Assembly (NCBI GenBank): GCA_020638095.1
Contig: JACKJF010000003.1
Span: 186,001 to 250,000, forward strand
Direction of reading: 5' to 3'
Length of the DNA stretch: 64,000 nt
Origin: Hyphomicrobiaceae bacterium
GTDB taxonomy: Bacteria; Pseudomonadota; Alphaproteobacteria; Rhizobiales; Devosiaceae
A program made the translations under genes and the position numbers. The notes below the pieces were generated by a model. It saw only the letters and a program-made list of their open reading frames with translations, was not told where the DNA came from and ran no database searches. Shown here in pieces: positions 33,287-43,170 of this stretch; position 1 is the stretch's first letter; each line of letters starts with the position of its first letter.

Positions 33287-34056
33287 CGCGTCGCAACGCG
33301 ATCAAATCCGGCTCGGCTCTGGTTGCCGCCGCAGCCATTCCCGGCCTATCATCCCCTACCATGGCCGCCTCGCACGTCGAAATGAGCAACACCATTCCCT
33401 CGGCTTCGGGCGAGATCACCGTCCTGCCGGTCAATCACGCGAGCCTGGTGCTCGTTGCGCCCGGACTGACGCTCTACTCCGACCCGGTGGGCGACCCCTC
33501 CCTCTATGCCGATTTGCCAACCCCCGACCTGGTTCTCGTCACCCACGAACATGGCGACCATTTCAACGTCGACACGTTGCGCGGCATTACCGGCCGCGAC
33601 ACGCCCCTGGTCACCAATCCTGCCGTTTTCTCCAAACTTCCGGAAGACCTGCAGGCGCGCGCCACTGCCATCGCCAACAACAACATGCTGCTCTTCGGCG
33701 ACATGCGCATCAATGCCATTCCCGCTTACAACACGACCCCGGACCGGCTGAACTATCACCCTCAGGGCCGCGACAACGGCTATGTCCTGAGCCTCGACGG
33801 CGCGACCGTCTACATTGCTGGCGACACCGAGGACACGCCCGAAATGCGATCCCTGACCGGGGTCGATCTCGCCTTCGTGCCGATGAACCTGCCCTATACT
33901 ATGGATGTCGATCAGGCCGCGGCCGGCGTTCTCGCTTTCGCGCCCAAGGTCGTCTACCCTTACCATTATCGCGGCTCGGATACCGCTGCGTTCAAGGCAC
34001 TGGTCGACGCCGGCGGCAAGGGAATCGAGGTCCGGCTTCACGACTGGTATTCCTGA
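33262..34056 (+). CDS. Tat-exported MBL-fold metallohydrolase (UlaG-like)
   Basis: A 264-residue protein. The N-terminus has a twin-arginine type signal (TRRNAIKSGSALVAAAAIPG). The metallo-beta-lactamase fold shows as HEHGDHFN (HxHxDH metal motif), the DGATVYIAGDTEDTP segment giving the bridging Asp, and a C-terminal VVYPYHYRGSD histidine. This layout resembles the UlaG/YycJ-type beta-lactamase-like hydrolases with unknown substrates. GAGAGGGGG lies just before the ATG. It is the first chromosomal gene right of tRNA-Ser and probably monocistronic; rplU follows after ~240 bases. Confidence 0.85.
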
Positions 34057-34266
34057 GCAGGCCAAGGCGTAACGCTCCGGCTTGACTCCACGGCCAATTG
34101 CCCTCATAAGCCCGCCGATTGCGCACGCTGACCAGGGTTGGCGTGCCTTTTGATTTCGCAGCAGCTGTCCGCGGCTATTGAACCATCGATCTGATTGGTT
34201 CGTCTCAAGTCTGCCTCCCCGTCAACGACGGCGCAAGGGGCGGCGCCACAGGACGCGACAATAGGG

Positions 34267-34285
34267 CACCGGCCCAAAGCCGGTG
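34267..34285 (+). promoter_or_regulatory. Leader hairpin immediately upstream of rplU
   Basis: CACCGGC (34267-34273) pairs perfectly with GCCGGTG (34279-34285) across a 5-base loop. It ends 8 bases before the rplU ATG and would partly occupy the ribosome-binding region. Ribosomal-protein leaders of this kind often mediate translational feedback; this role is inferred. Confidence 0.5.
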
Positions 34286-34293
34286 ATAAGAAG

Positions 34294-34950
34294 ATGTTCG
34301 CAGTCATCAAGACTGGTGGCAAACAGTATAAAGTTGCCTCTGAAGACCAATTGCAGATCGAGCGCCTCCCGGGCGAAGCGGGCGATACCGTCACCTTTGA
34401 TCATGTGCTCATGGTCGGCGCCGGCGCCGAGGTCACCATCGGCACGCCGCTCGTCGACGGGGCAACCGTTGTCGCCGAACTGGTCGAACAGACCCGCGGC
34501 GACACGATCAAGGTCTTCAAGAAGCGCCGCCGCCAGAACTCGCGCCGCACCATCGGCCACCGCCATCATTTCTCCGTCGTCAAGATCACCGACATCCTGA
34601 CCGGCGGCAAGAAGCCCGCAGCAAAGAAGGCTGCCGCGCCGAAGAAGGAAGCGGCTGAAGAAGCGCCGAAAGCTGCCGCCGCGCCGGCAAAAGCCGCTGC
34701 CGCAACCGCAACGGCGGGCATTGTCGATGACGTCAAGCTGATCTCGGGCGTTGGCCCGGCGCTTGAAAAGAAACTGGCCGCCGCGGGCGTGACCAGCCTC
34801 AAGCAGATTGCCGAATTCACCCCGGCCGACGTCGAGCGCGTCGATGCCGAACTGAGCTTCAAGGGCCGCATTGAGCGCGAAGAGTGGATTCAGCAGGCCA
34901 AGGACCTTTTGGCCGGCAAACCACCGCGTGCAAAGGCCGACAAGAAGTAG
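34294..34950 (+). CDS. rplU: Ribosomal protein bL21 with C-terminal HhH-type extension
   Basis: The first ~100 residues are canonical bL21 (MFAVIKTGGKQYKVASED..., VKIFKKRRRQNSRRTIGHRHHF-type block here as VFKKRRRQNSRRTIGHRHH). The protein is 218 residues, about twice the usual length. An Ala/Lys-rich linker is followed by DDVKLISGVGPALEKKLAAAGV and TSLKQIAEFTPADVERVDAEL, a helix-hairpin-helix-like module known on L21 in Hyphomicrobiales. L21 binds 23S rRNA domains near L20 in the large subunit. ATG at 34294 is set by the conserved MFAVIKTGGKQY start. It is followed by rpmA after 26 bases, the normal pair. Confidence 0.95.
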   Translation: MFAVIKTGGKQYKVASEDQLQIERLPGEAGDTVTFDHVLMVGAGAEVTIGTPLVDGATVVAELVEQTRGDTIKVFKKRRRQNSRRTIGHRHHFSVVKITDILTGGKKPAAKKAAAPKKEAAEEAPKAAAAPAKAAAATATAGIVDDVKLISGVGPALEKKLAAAGVTSLKQIAEFTPADVERVDAELSFKGRIEREEWIQQAKDLLAGKPPRAKADKK

Positions 34951-34976
34951 TATAACGGACCACAAGGAGCACTTTC

Positions 34977-35243
34977 ATGGCACACAAGAAAGCAGGCGGC
35001 TCGTCCCGCAACGGTCGCGATACGGCAGGCCGCCGTCTCGGCGTCAAGAAGTTCGGTGGCGAATCCGTCATTCCGGGCAACATCATCATTCGTCAGCGCG
35101 GCACCAAGTGGCATCCGGGCGACAATGTCGGCATCGGCAAGGATCACACGATTTTTGCGACCGAGGCGGGCGAGGTCAGCTTCAGCACCAAACGCGGTGG
35201 CCGAACCTACGTATCCGTCAACCCGATGAAGGCGGCCGAATAG
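34977..35243 (+). CDS. rpmA: Ribosomal protein bL27
   Basis: An 88-residue protein starting [28 protein letters not shown], the conserved L27 N-terminus that reaches the peptidyl-transferase centre, followed by [23 protein letters not shown]. No N-terminal extension requiring cleavage is present, unlike in Firmicutes. AAGGAG lies before the ATG. It forms the rplU-rpmA transcription unit, ended by a terminator at 35316. Confidence 0.97.
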   Translation: MAHKKAGGSSRNGRDTAGRRLGVKKFGGESVIPGNIIIRQRGTKWHPGDNVGIGKDHTIFATEAGEVSFSTKRGGRTYVSVNPMKAAE

Positions 35244-35315
35244 CGGCAGGAGATCTCACTTCTGCCGGATCCACTCCCCGGCACTGAAGTGATCACAACG
35301 TCACAAAAGTTCAGC

Positions 35316-35343
35316 AAGGGGAGCCCGATCCGGCTCCCCTTTT
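35316..35343 (+). terminator. Rho-independent terminator after rpmA
   Basis: AAGGGGAGCC pairs with GGCTCCCCTT around a 6-base loop, followed by a T-run (CTTTTGATTT). Confidence 0.8.
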
Positions 35344-35364
35344 GATTTGCATGGACTTTGACAG

Positions 35365-35937
35365 ATGATCATCATGACTTCGCCCGAAGAGATCCGCACC
35401 CGGCTGCCCGACCCCATCGTAGCGGACCGGCTGGTGCTGCGCCGCCCCCGCCGTGACGATGCGACGGCTCTGCAAAGGCTCGCCAACAATTTCGCGGTCC
35501 ACAAGATGCTGGCCCGCCTGCCCCATCCCTATACGATGGAGCACGCCCACGACTTCATCGACAATATCTGCCGGTCGGCAGCCGATCATGGCTATGCCAT
35601 CACCCGTGACGACGCTTTCGTCGGCGTGATCGGCTTTCACTTCGGCACCGCAGCGGATCGTGATAGACTGGAAATCGGCTACTGGCTGGGCGAGCCCTAT
35701 TGGGGAAAGGGCTATGCCAGCGAAGCGGCGGTGGCGCTGATCTCGGCTTTGCACGTAATCGATCCGGGCGTTCGGCTGGTGGCCCGGGCATTGGCCGACA
35801 ATCCCGCATCGCGCCGGGTCCTTGAAAAAAGCGGATTCACGCTGACATCAGAGACGACCGGTGACTGCGGACAACATGCCGGACAACTGATCCGGTATTT
35901 CGAATGGCAGGGAGGAGGCCACAATGAGCGCACTTGA
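35365..35937 (+). CDS. GNAT N-acetyltransferase (RimJ/RimL type) 1
   Basis: A 190-residue acetyltransferase with the RimJ/RimL pattern: [13 protein letters not shown], a hydrophobic core strand [28 protein letters not shown], the acetyl-CoA pyrophosphate loop, and RRVLEKSGFTL at the end. RimJ/L-like enzymes acetylate protein N-termini or small amines; the substrate is unknown. Tandem GNAT genes between rpmA and obgE are a common arrangement in this order. The next GNAT gene overlaps this one by 14 bases. Confidence 0.9.
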   Translation: MIIMTSPEEIRTRLPDPIVADRLVLRRPRRDDATALQRLANNFAVHKMLARLPHPYTMEHAHDFIDNICRSAADHGYAITRDDAFVGVIGFHFGTAADRDRLEIGYWLGEPYWGKGYASEAAVALISALHVIDPGVRLVARALADNPASRRVLEKSGFTLTSETTGDCGQHAGQLIRYFEWQGGGHNERT

Positions 35938-36496
35938 ACGGGAGGTCAGCCCCGGCGGGTTGCCGCTGAGCATCACGACGCAACGGCTGGTTCTGCGCCG
36001 GCCGCGGCTCGATGATGCCCCGCGCTATGCCGAACTCCTCAACAATTTCGCCGTGGCGGGAAACCTCGCGCGTGTGCCGTTGCCCTTTACCGTCGATCAC
36101 ACCAGGGAGTGGCTGCCGGAAAAGACACGCACGCTCAATCCGCGGGAATTCGGCTTTGCCATCACCACGCCCCAGGACGGGCTGATCGGCAATATCGGCT
36201 TTCACGAAGGCCGGTTCGGTCCCGATATCGGCTATTGGCTCGGTGAACCCTATTGGGGGCAGGGCCTGATGACCGAAGCCATTCGCGCCACGGTCGCCTG
36301 GTTCTTCGACAATACCGGCGAAGACACGCTCTATTCCGGCGTTTTCCATTTCAACATGGCCTCTCTTGCCATTCAGTTCAAACTCGGCTTTGTCGAGACC
36401 GGCCGGTCGCAGATCTATTGCCAGGCCCGCGAGCGCGAGGTCGAGCATATCGACACCGAGCTCTCGAGAGAGGATTTCGAAGCGAGCAGGCGATGA
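35924..36496 (+). CDS. GNAT N-acetyltransferase (RimJ/RimL type) 2
   Basis: A 190-residue paralogue of the preceding gene: [53 protein letters not shown], and a C-terminal [15 protein letters not shown]. The shared EPYWGxG motif and equal length point to tandem duplication. Its stop overlaps the obgE start as ATGA, so obgE is translationally coupled. Substrate unknown. Confidence 0.9.
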   Translation: MSALEREVSPGGLPLSITTQRLVLRRPRLDDAPRYAELLNNFAVAGNLARVPLPFTVDHTREWLPEKTRTLNPREFGFAITTPQDGLIGNIGFHEGRFGPDIGYWLGEPYWGQGLMTEAIRATVAWFFDNTGEDTLYSGVFHFNMASLAIQFKLGFVETGRSQIYCQAREREVEHIDTELSREDFEASRR

Positions 36497-37536
36497 AGTT
36501 TCTGGATCAGGCCAAGGTCTTCATCCGCTCCGGCAATGGCGGGGCGGGCTCCGTCTCGTTCCGCCGCGAGAAGTTCGTTGAATTCGGCGGACCGGACGGT
36601 GGTGACGGCGGGCGCGGCGGCGACGTCTGGGCCGAGTGTGTCGACGGGCTCAATACCCTCGTCGACTATCGCTACCAGCAGCATTTCAAGGCCAAGACCG
36701 GCACCCACGGCATGGGCCGCGATCGTTCCGGCGCCAAGGGCGCCGATGCGACCCTGCGCGTGCCCGTCGGCACTCAGGTCTTTGAGGAAGACAACGAAAC
36801 CCTGATCGCTGATTTCACCGAAGTTGGCCAGAAGGTGCGGCTGCTCGAGGGCGGCAATGGCGGCTTCGGCAACGCCCATTTCAAGACGTCCCGCAACCAG
36901 ACGCCACGCCGCGCGAATCCCGGCCTCGAAGGCGAGGAAAAGTGGGTCTGGCTGCGTCTCAAGCTCATTGCCGATGCCGGGCTCGTCGGCCTGCCGAACG
37001 CCGGAAAATCGACATTCCTCGCCGCCGTTTCCGCCGCCAAACCCAAGATCGCCGACTACCCCTTCACCACCCTTCACCCCAATCTCGGGGTGGTGCGCGC
37101 CGGTGACCGCGAATTCGTTCTGGCCGACATTCCCGGCCTGATCGAAGGCGCGAGCGAGGGCCATGGTCTTGGTGACCGCTTCCTCGGCCATATCGAACGC
37201 TGCAACGTGCTCGTCCATCTCGTCGACGGCACCGCCGAAGACGTAGTGGGCGCCTACAATACCATCCGCGACGAACTGGCGGCCTACGGTCACGGCCTTG
37301 AGGACAAGGCGGAAATCGCCGTCCTCAACAAGATCGACGCCCTGGCCGAAGACGCCGTGGCCGAAAAGCTGAAGGAACTCAAACCTGTCGTCGTCGGCGA
37401 ACTTCTCGCCGCCTCGACCGCGAGCCAGAAGAATATCGACAAGGTCCTCTTCGCGGTCACGCGGCGCCTCGACGAATCTCGCAAGGCCGAGGCCGAGGAA
37501 AAGCTTCCCGCGACCGCCGCCAGCTGGTCACCCTGA
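36493..37536 (+). CDS. obgE: GTPase Obg/CgtA
   Basis: A 347-residue GTPase. The N-terminal glycine-rich Obg fold is clear ([43 protein letters not shown]...). The G domain has G1 [11 protein letters not shown]3 [12 protein letters not shown] and G4 NKID. Obg binds the 50S subunit and links ribosome assembly with growth. The unusually long C-terminal Obg domain of some species is absent. ATG at 36493 was chosen because the conserved MKFLDQAK begins there and it overlaps the GNAT stop. proB follows after one base. Confidence 0.97.
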   Translation: MKFLDQAKVFIRSGNGGAGSVSFRREKFVEFGGPDGGDGGRGGDVWAECVDGLNTLVDYRYQQHFKAKTGTHGMGRDRSGAKGADATLRVPVGTQVFEEDNETLIADFTEVGQKVRLLEGGNGGFGNAHFKTSRNQTPRRANPGLEGEEKWVWLRLKLIADAGLVGLPNAGKSTFLAAVSAAKPKIADYPFTTLHPNLGVVRAGDREFVLADIPGLIEGASEGHGLGDRFLGHIERCNVLVHLVDGTAEDVVGAYNTIRDELAAYGHGLEDKAEIAVLNKIDALAEDAVAEKLKELKPVVVGELLAASTASQKNIDKVLFAVTRRLDESRKAEAEEKLPATAASWSP

Positions 37537-37537
37537 C

Positions 37538-38698
37538 ATGACCGCCGCCGCCAATCCTCTTGCGGGCGTCAAGCGCCTGACCATCAAGATCGGCTCGTCC
37601 CTTCTGGTCGACACGAAAACCGGCCAGCTGCGCCGCAACTGGCTGGAAAGCCTTTGCGCGGATATTGCCGCACTCAGGAGCGAGGGCACCGACGTCATCG
37701 TCGTCTCCTCCGGGGCCATCGCCCTCGGCCGTGCCATTCTCGGTCTGACCTCGGCGAAAAAGGCCCTGACCCTCGACCAGGCCCAGGCAGCCGCGAGCGT
37801 CGGCCAGATCGCCCTCAGCCAGGCCTGGCGCGACGCCCTCGCCAAGCATCAGGTCATCACCGGCCAGATTCTCGTTACGCCCAACATTACCGAGGAACGC
37901 CGCCAGTTCCTCAACGCGCGTGCCACCCTTTCGACCCTGCTCGGGCTCGGTGCGGTGCCGATCATCAACGAGAATGACAGCGTCGCCACCGCCGAAATCC
38001 GCTACGGCGACAACGACCGGCTTTCGGCGCGCATGGCCGCCATGGCCAATTCCGATCTGTTGCTGCTGTTCTCCGACGTGGACGGGCTCTATACCGCCCC
38101 GCCCGGCAGCAGCGCCGACGCGCACCATCTTGCCCGCGTCGAAAGCATCACGCCCGAAATCGAGGCCATGGCCGGTGGTGCCGCAAGCCACCTGTCGCGC
38201 GGCGGCATGACCACCAAAATCGATGCCGCCAAGATCGCGACCGGCTCCGGCACGGCGATGATCATCGCCAAGGGCGCCGACAACCACCCCATCAACGCGG
38301 TGGTCGAAGGCGCCCGCCACACCTACTTCCCCGCCCGCCAGTCGCATGCCGCCGCGCGCAAGCGCTGGATCCTCGGAACGCTCGGCGTGACCGGCGAAAT
38401 TCACGTCGATGCGGGGGCTGCCCGAGCCCTCATGGCCGGCAAATCGCTCCTGCCCGTCGGCGTCACCAGGGTCGGCGGCCATTTCGGCCGGGGCGACACG
38501 CTCGCCATATTCGGGCCGGACGGGGTCGAAATTGCCCGTGGCCTTGCTTCCATGTCCGATGAAGAGGCTCAGACGGCAAAGGGCCGCAAATCGGCAGAGA
38601 TCGCCGCGCTCTTCGGCCCGGCAAGCCGCACCGAACTGGTGCATGCCGACAATCTTGTGCTAATGGCGGCCGACGCCCGACCGGCCGTGAGTGAGTGA
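37538..38698 (+). CDS. proB: Glutamate 5-kinase
   Basis: A 386-residue enzyme: an amino-acid-kinase domain ([63 protein letters not shown]) and a C-terminal PUA domain ([24 protein letters not shown]). It phosphorylates glutamate, the first step of proline synthesis. proA overlaps or abuts its stop, giving the usual proBA pair downstream of obgE. Confidence 0.97.
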   Translation: MTAAANPLAGVKRLTIKIGSSLLVDTKTGQLRRNWLESLCADIAALRSEGTDVIVVSSGAIALGRAILGLTSAKKALTLDQAQAAASVGQIALSQAWRDALAKHQVITGQILVTPNITEERRQFLNARATLSTLLGLGAVPIINENDSVATAEIRYGDNDRLSARMAAMANSDLLLLFSDVDGLYTAPPGSSADAHHLARVESITPEIEAMAGGAASHLSRGGMTTKIDAAKIATGSGTAMIIAKGADNHPINAVVEGARHTYFPARQSHAAARKRWILGTLGVTGEIHVDAGAARALMAGKSLLPVGVTRVGGHFGRGDTLAIFGPDGVEIARGLASMSDEEAQTAKGRKSAEIAALFGPASRTELVHADNLVLMAADARPAVSE

Positions 38699-39992
38699 CG
38701 TGAACATTCAGTCTCAACCCCGCATGTCTGAAACAGGCCTTGCCGCCGAGATGGCCGAGATCGGCCGCCGCGCTCGCGCCGCCGCGCGGATTCTGGCGAG
38801 CGCCCCGACCGAAGCCAAGAACCGGGCGCTGACGGAAGCGGCCGCCGCCCTTCTCGCGCATCGCGACGAAATCCTCAAAATCAACGCCGCGGAAGTCGCG
38901 ACAGGCGCAGCCAACGGACTGACGGCCTCGTTTCTCGACCGGCTGAAGCTCGACAAGGACCGCATCGGCGCCATTGCCTCGGCCCTGCATGACATTGTCG
39001 CGCTCAACGACCCGGTTGGCACCACCATCGCCGAATGGGATGTGCCCTCCGGCCTTCATATTTCGCGCGTCCGCACGCCGCTCGGCGTGATCGGCGTCAT
39101 TTTCGAAAGCCGGCCGAACGTCACCGCCGATGCCGGGGCGCTTTGCCTCAAGGCCGGCAATGCGGTGATCCTGCGTCCGGGCTCGGACAGCTATCAGACC
39201 TCGCGCGCCATTCATGCCTGCCTTGTCGAGGGTCTTGAGAGGGCCGGTCTTCCCGCCGACGCTATTCAGATGGTGCCGACCACCGACCGTGCCGCCGTCG
39301 GCGAACTGCTTGGTGGCCTTGGCGGCAATGTCGACGTCATCGTGCCCCGCGGCGGCAAGGGCCTCGTCGCCCGCGTTCAGGCCGAAGCACGCGTGCCGGT
39401 CTTCGCCCATCTCGAAGGCATCTGCCACGTCTATGTCGACAAGGCGGCCGACCGCGACATGGCCGTTGCCGTAACGCTCAACGCCAAGATGCGCCGCACC
39501 TCGATCTGCGGCGCGGCGGAGACCCTGTTGGTTCATCGCGACGTCGCGAAAACCCACCTCCTGCCCATTCTCGAGGCGCTCGACGCGGCTGGTTGCGAAA
39601 TCCGCGGCGATCGCGACGTCTGCGCCCTCTTCCCCAAGGCCATTCCGGCGACGGCCAAGGATTGGGACACCGAATATGGCGAACCCATCATCTCGGTGGC
39701 CGTCGTCGACGATATCGATGCCGCGATCGATCATGTCGAGACCCATTCCTCGCATCATACCGAGGCGATCATCACCGACGACCGCGCCGCACGCGACCGC
39801 TTCTTCGCCAGGATCGATTCCGCCATTCTCATGCACAATGCCTCGACCCAGTTCGCCGACGGCGGCGAATTCGGCATGGGCGCAGAGATCGGCATCGCCA
39901 CCGGCAAGATGCACGCCCGTGGTCCCGTCGGTCTCGAACAGCTGACCAGCTTCAAATACCTCGTCGAAGGCAAGGGAACGACGCGTCCGTGA
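38691..39992 (+). CDS. proA: Glutamate-5-semialdehyde dehydrogenase
   Basis: A ~433-residue aldehyde dehydrogenase-fold enzyme acting after ProB to reduce glutamyl phosphate to the semialdehyde. Signatures are [48 protein letters not shown], and the catalytic Cys in [13 protein letters not shown]. The start is uncertain: GTG at 38691 (overlapping proB by 8 bases), GTG at 38700 or ATG at 38724; conserved sequence begins just after the last. Its stop overlaps the nadD start as GTGA. Confidence 0.95.
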   Translation: MSDVNIQSQPRMSETGLAAEMAEIGRRARAAARILASAPTEAKNRALTEAAAALLAHRDEILKINAAEVATGAANGLTASFLDRLKLDKDRIGAIASALHDIVALNDPVGTTIAEWDVPSGLHISRVRTPLGVIGVIFESRPNVTADAGALCLKAGNAVILRPGSDSYQTSRAIHACLVEGLERAGLPADAIQMVPTTDRAAVGELLGGLGGNVDVIVPRGGKGLVARVQAEARVPVFAHLEGICHVYVDKAADRDMAVAVTLNAKMRRTSICGAAETLLVHRDVAKTHLLPILEALDAAGCEIRGDRDVCALFPKAIPATAKDWDTEYGEPIISVAVVDDIDAAIDHVETHSSHHTEAIITDDRAARDRFFARIDSAILMHNASTQFADGGEFGMGAEIGIATGKMHARGPVGLEQLTSFKYLVEGKGTTRP

Positions 39993-40639
39993 GCCTGTCC
40001 CCGCGGCCGCCGCGCGTCACCATTCCCGGCATCACCGATCTGCCCGCCTCGGCGCCGGGCATGACGATTGGCCTCTTCGGCGGCAGCTTCAACCCGCCAC
40101 ACGAGGGACACCGGCTCGTCTCCGAGCAGGTGCTGAAGCGTCTCGGTCTCGATGCCGTCTGGTGGCTGGTGACCCCCGGCAACCCGCTCAAGGATCACGG
40201 CGAACTCGCCCCATTGCCCGAACGGGTCGAGGCGGCACGGAAAATGATGCGCCTTCCCGACGTCCACGTCACCGGCTTCGAGGCTGCCCATGGATTCCGC
40301 TACACGTTCGACACGCTGAGCTTTCTTCGCCAGACGATGCCAAGCCGCCATTTCGTCTGGATCATGGGTGCGGATAGCCTGATGAGCTTTCACCGCTGGG
40401 ACCGCTGGCGCGACATAGCCGGGCTGATGCCCCTTGCCATCTATGCCCGCCCGGGCGCCTCGAAAAAGGCGCTCTTTTCACGGGCTGCCACCGCGCTCGC
40501 CCGTTTTCGCTACGACGAACTCGACGCGCCGCTCCTGCCCTATGCGGAGACCCCGGCCTGGGTCTTTCTGACCGGATTGATGTCCGCCCTCTCATCGACC
40601 GAAATTCGCGCGCGATTGCGCCAAAACGGATCAGCCTGA
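39989..40639 (+). CDS. nadD: Nicotinate-nucleotide adenylyltransferase
   Basis: A 216-residue enzyme of NAD synthesis that adenylates nicotinate mononucleotide. The nucleotidyltransferase motif [14 protein letters not shown] is near residue 30, [11 protein letters not shown] follows, and the C-terminal STEIRARLR corresponds to the ISSTxIR motif. The GTG start at 39989 overlaps the proA stop; a shorter start at the internal ATG just before TIGLFGG is possible. The frame stays open far upstream within proA, but that part is a shadow. Confidence 0.93.
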   Translation: MSLSPRPPRVTIPGITDLPASAPGMTIGLFGGSFNPPHEGHRLVSEQVLKRLGLDAVWWLVTPGNPLKDHGELAPLPERVEAARKMMRLPDVHVTGFEAAHGFRYTFDTLSFLRQTMPSRHFVWIMGADSLMSFHRWDRWRDIAGLMPLAIYARPGASKKALFSRAATALARFRYDELDAPLLPYAETPAWVFLTGLMSALSSTEIRARLRQNGSA

Positions 40640-40823
40640 GCCTATTTGCTTGCCCTTTGTTAACTTCTTCGGCATGATAATCGCGTCAGGCAAGATAGGA
40701 TCTGTCCTCAGACGTGATGCTGCTTTCGGTGCCAATGCCGGCCTTCGGTGCCCTCTCAGGGCTACTTGAAACTGCCTCGCACCCTTTCTTGTCTTTCGCT
40801 CAACCATCAAGGAAACGTCTCTA

Positions 40824-41216
40824 GTGGCTGCATTCACGCCAAACGCAACTGCTGTTGCCAAATCGTCTGCCCCGAAAAACGCTTCCCGCTCCATGATCGA
40901 TGTAGTCCTAGAAAGCCTTGACGACGCCAAGGCCGAGGACGTGATTTGCATCGACATGACCGGCAAGTCGCCCATGTCCGACTATATGGTGGTCGCCTCC
41001 GGCCGCTCGCACCGGCATGTGGGCGCCGTCGCCGATCAACTGGCGCGGGCCCTCAAGGACAACGGATTCGGTACTGCCCGCATCGAAGGCCAGAGTGCCT
41101 GCGACTGGGTCTTGCTCGATGCCGGCGACGTGGTGGTGCACGTCTTCCGCCCCGAAGTCCGCGAATTCTATAACCTCGAAAAGATGTGGCAGGCCGACCT
41201 GCCGCTCGCCAACTGA
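40824..41216 (+). CDS. rsfS: Ribosomal silencing factor RsfS
   Basis: A 130-residue DUF143 protein: LDDAKAEDVICIDMTGKSPMSDYMVVASGRSHRHVGAVAD, then WVLLDAGDVVVHVFRPEVREFYNLEKMW, the conserved C-terminal block. RsfS binds L14 and blocks subunit joining under starvation. The GTG at 40824 is preceded by AAGGAAA at some distance; ATG at 40893 is an alternative closer to the conserved start. The 184-base gap before it shows no gene. rlmH follows after 20 bases. Confidence 0.93.
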   Translation: MAAFTPNATAVAKSSAPKNASRSMIDVVLESLDDAKAEDVICIDMTGKSPMSDYMVVASGRSHRHVGAVADQLARALKDNGFGTARIEGQSACDWVLLDAGDVVVHVFRPEVREFYNLEKMWQADLPLAN

Positions 41217-41236
41217 CCGTCTCATAGAGGCGGAGA

Positions 41237-41719
41237 GTGCTCCTTTCGCTTGTCGCGGTCGGACGTCTCAAATCCGGCCCCGAACGGGATCTGGTTGCGC
41301 GCTACCTTGACCGCGCCATCGCCAGCGGAAAACCCCTCGCCCTGACCGGTTTTTCCATCAGGGAAGTCAGCGAATCCCGCGCCTCCTCCCCCACCGCCCG
41401 CAAGGCCGAAGAGGCCAGGGCCATCCTCGAAAACTGTTCGGCTGACAGCTTCACCATCGCGCTTGATGAGCGCGGCGCAGCGATTGCCAGTGACGCATTT
41501 GCCGGACTGATCGCACGCGAACGCGATGCCGGCCGCAAGGCGATGACCATTGTCATCGGTGGCGCCGATGGGCTCGACGACAGCGTGCGCGACCGTGCCG
41601 ACCTCGTCCTGTCCTTCTCGCCCTTGACCTGGCCGCACCAATTGGCCCGCATCCTGCTCTGCGAACAGCTCTATCGCGCGACGACCATCCTCGCCGGCCA
41701 TCCTTATCACCGCGCCTGA
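41237..41719 (+). CDS. rlmH: 23S rRNA (pseudouridine-1915 N3)-methyltransferase RlmH
   Basis: A 160-residue SPOUT methyltransferase: LLSLVAVGRLKSGPERDLVARYLDR at the start, FTIALDERGAAIASDAFAGLI, VIVIGGADGLD (the SAM-binding knot), and a C-terminal ILLCEQLYRATTILAGHPYHR. It methylates pseudouridine 1915 in helix 69 of 23S rRNA. The GTG start has GGAG just upstream. Pairing with rsfS is conserved widely. Confidence 0.95.
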   Translation: MLLSLVAVGRLKSGPERDLVARYLDRAIASGKPLALTGFSIREVSESRASSPTARKAEEARAILENCSADSFTIALDERGAAIASDAFAGLIARERDAGRKAMTIVIGGADGLDDSVRDRADLVLSFSPLTWPHQLARILLCEQLYRATTILAGHPYHRA

Positions 41720-41777
41720 CGCCGCCCGCCTGCCAACGACCATAAAAGCGTCTATGTTGGGGCGTTGATTCGCCTGA

Positions 41778-43166
41778 ATGATTTGCTCGCCCATGCCAAA
41801 GCCCAAATCCCTGCTTGCCGCCGCCGTTCTGGCCTCGGCCCTTGCCGGGTGCTGGGCTTTGCCAATCATGGCTCAGGAACAGTCCTCACCGGCCGGTGAA
41901 GCGCCCGGCGACGCGGTCCACACCGAGGACGCCGCACCCACCGCCGCCAACGAAGCCACCCAGGATGCCGAGGCCGAACTCGAAAAGATCAACCAGGCCA
42001 TCACCATCAGCCAGGACCGCGCCGATTTCCTGCGTCAGGAAATCGAGAACATGCAGGGCGACCGCGACCAGCAGAATGCCGCCCTCATCGCCGCAGCGCA
42101 GCGCGTCAAGCTCGCCGAAATCGAGGTCGGCGATGCCGAAGCGCGCCTGACCGGGTTACTGCAGAATGAAAGCGATATCCGCGCCCGGCTCGACGGGGCG
42201 GACATGGATCTCGCGTCGCTTCTTTCCGCCCTGCAGCGCATCGGCAGAAATCCGCCGCCCGCCCTCATCATCGATCCCGCAGACGCCATCAACGCCGCCC
42301 GTTCTGCTTCGCTCCTTTCCGCCGTATTGCCGCAATTGCACGATCGCGCCGAAAAGGTCACCGCCGATCTTAGAGCCCTGGTCGACGTGCGCGAAAGCGT
42401 CGAGACCGAGAAGAAAACGCTTTCCGACCGGCTCATCACCCTGCAGGAAGAACAGCTGCGCATCGCCACCCTGATCGAAGCCCGGCGCGTCGGCGTATCC
42501 CGTGCGTCGACCGAACTCGCCGACGAGGAACAGACCGCCGCCGGTCTCGCCTCGGAGGCGACCTCGCTTGATCAACTGATCACCGCCCTCCGCCAGCGTA
42601 TCGCCGCCGTCGACCAAGCGGTCGAGGCCGCCCAGAACGCTTCGTCGACCGAAGTCGCAAGCCTCGACCCAGATCAGGTCGCCGCCGCCTTTGCCGACGC
42701 CGGCCGCACCGCGCCCGCCATCTCCATCGCCAGCGCCAGAGGCTACCTCACCGCGCCCGCAGCAGGTGTGACCATCACCGAATTCGGCGCCGACGACGGC
42801 TTCGGCGGCATCTCCAAGGGCGTCTCCATTCTGACCCGCGCCGACGCCCAGGTGGTCGCCCCCGCCGACGGTTGGGTGATCTACAAGGGCCCCTACCTTA
42901 ATTACGGCCAGATCGTCATTCTCAATCCCGGAGACAATTTCGTCATCCTTCTGGCCGGGCTCGAGAAACTGGACGTGGATTTGGGACAATTCGTGCGCGT
43001 GGGCGAGCCGGTCGGCACGATGGGCGAACACACGCGGGGCGCAACCGTTGCAACCAATGCTGGCAACGCGCGCCCAACTCTTTATATTGAATTCCGCAAC
43101 AACAATGTGCCCTTCGATCCCGCCCAATGGTGGTCGCCGGTCCGCATTGCCCAGACAACCGGATGA
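41778..43166 (+). CDS. EnvC-like murein hydrolase activator (degenerate LytM domain)
   Basis: A 462-residue exported protein. The signal region contains LAAAVLASALAGCWALPIMAQ; cleavage after AQ or lipidation at Cys in LAGC are both possible. Residues ~55-275 are coiled-coil. The C-terminal domain has the LytM outline (VVAPADGWVIYKGPYLNYGQIVILNPG, VGEPVGTMG, LYIEFRNNNVPFDPAQWW), but the zinc-ligand histidines of active M23 peptidases are missing, as in EnvC, which activates amidases rather than cutting peptidoglycan. It is followed by ctpA after 4 bases. ATG at 41793 is an alternative start. Confidence 0.88.
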   Translation: MICSPMPKPKSLLAAAVLASALAGCWALPIMAQEQSSPAGEAPGDAVHTEDAAPTAANEATQDAEAELEKINQAITISQDRADFLRQEIENMQGDRDQQNAALIAAAQRVKLAEIEVGDAEARLTGLLQNESDIRARLDGADMDLASLLSALQRIGRNPPPALIIDPADAINAARSASLLSAVLPQLHDRAEKVTADLRALVDVRESVETEKKTLSDRLITLQEEQLRIATLIEARRVGVSRASTELADEEQTAAGLASEATSLDQLITALRQRIAAVDQAVEAAQNASSTEVASLDPDQVAAAFADAGRTAPAISIASARGYLTAPAAGVTITEFGADDGFGGISKGVSILTRADAQVVAPADGWVIYKGPYLNYGQIVILNPGDNFVILLAGLEKLDVDLGQFVRVGEPVGTMGEHTRGATVATNAGNARPTLYIEFRNNNVPFDPAQWWSPVRIAQTTG

Positions 43167-43170
43167 GGTC

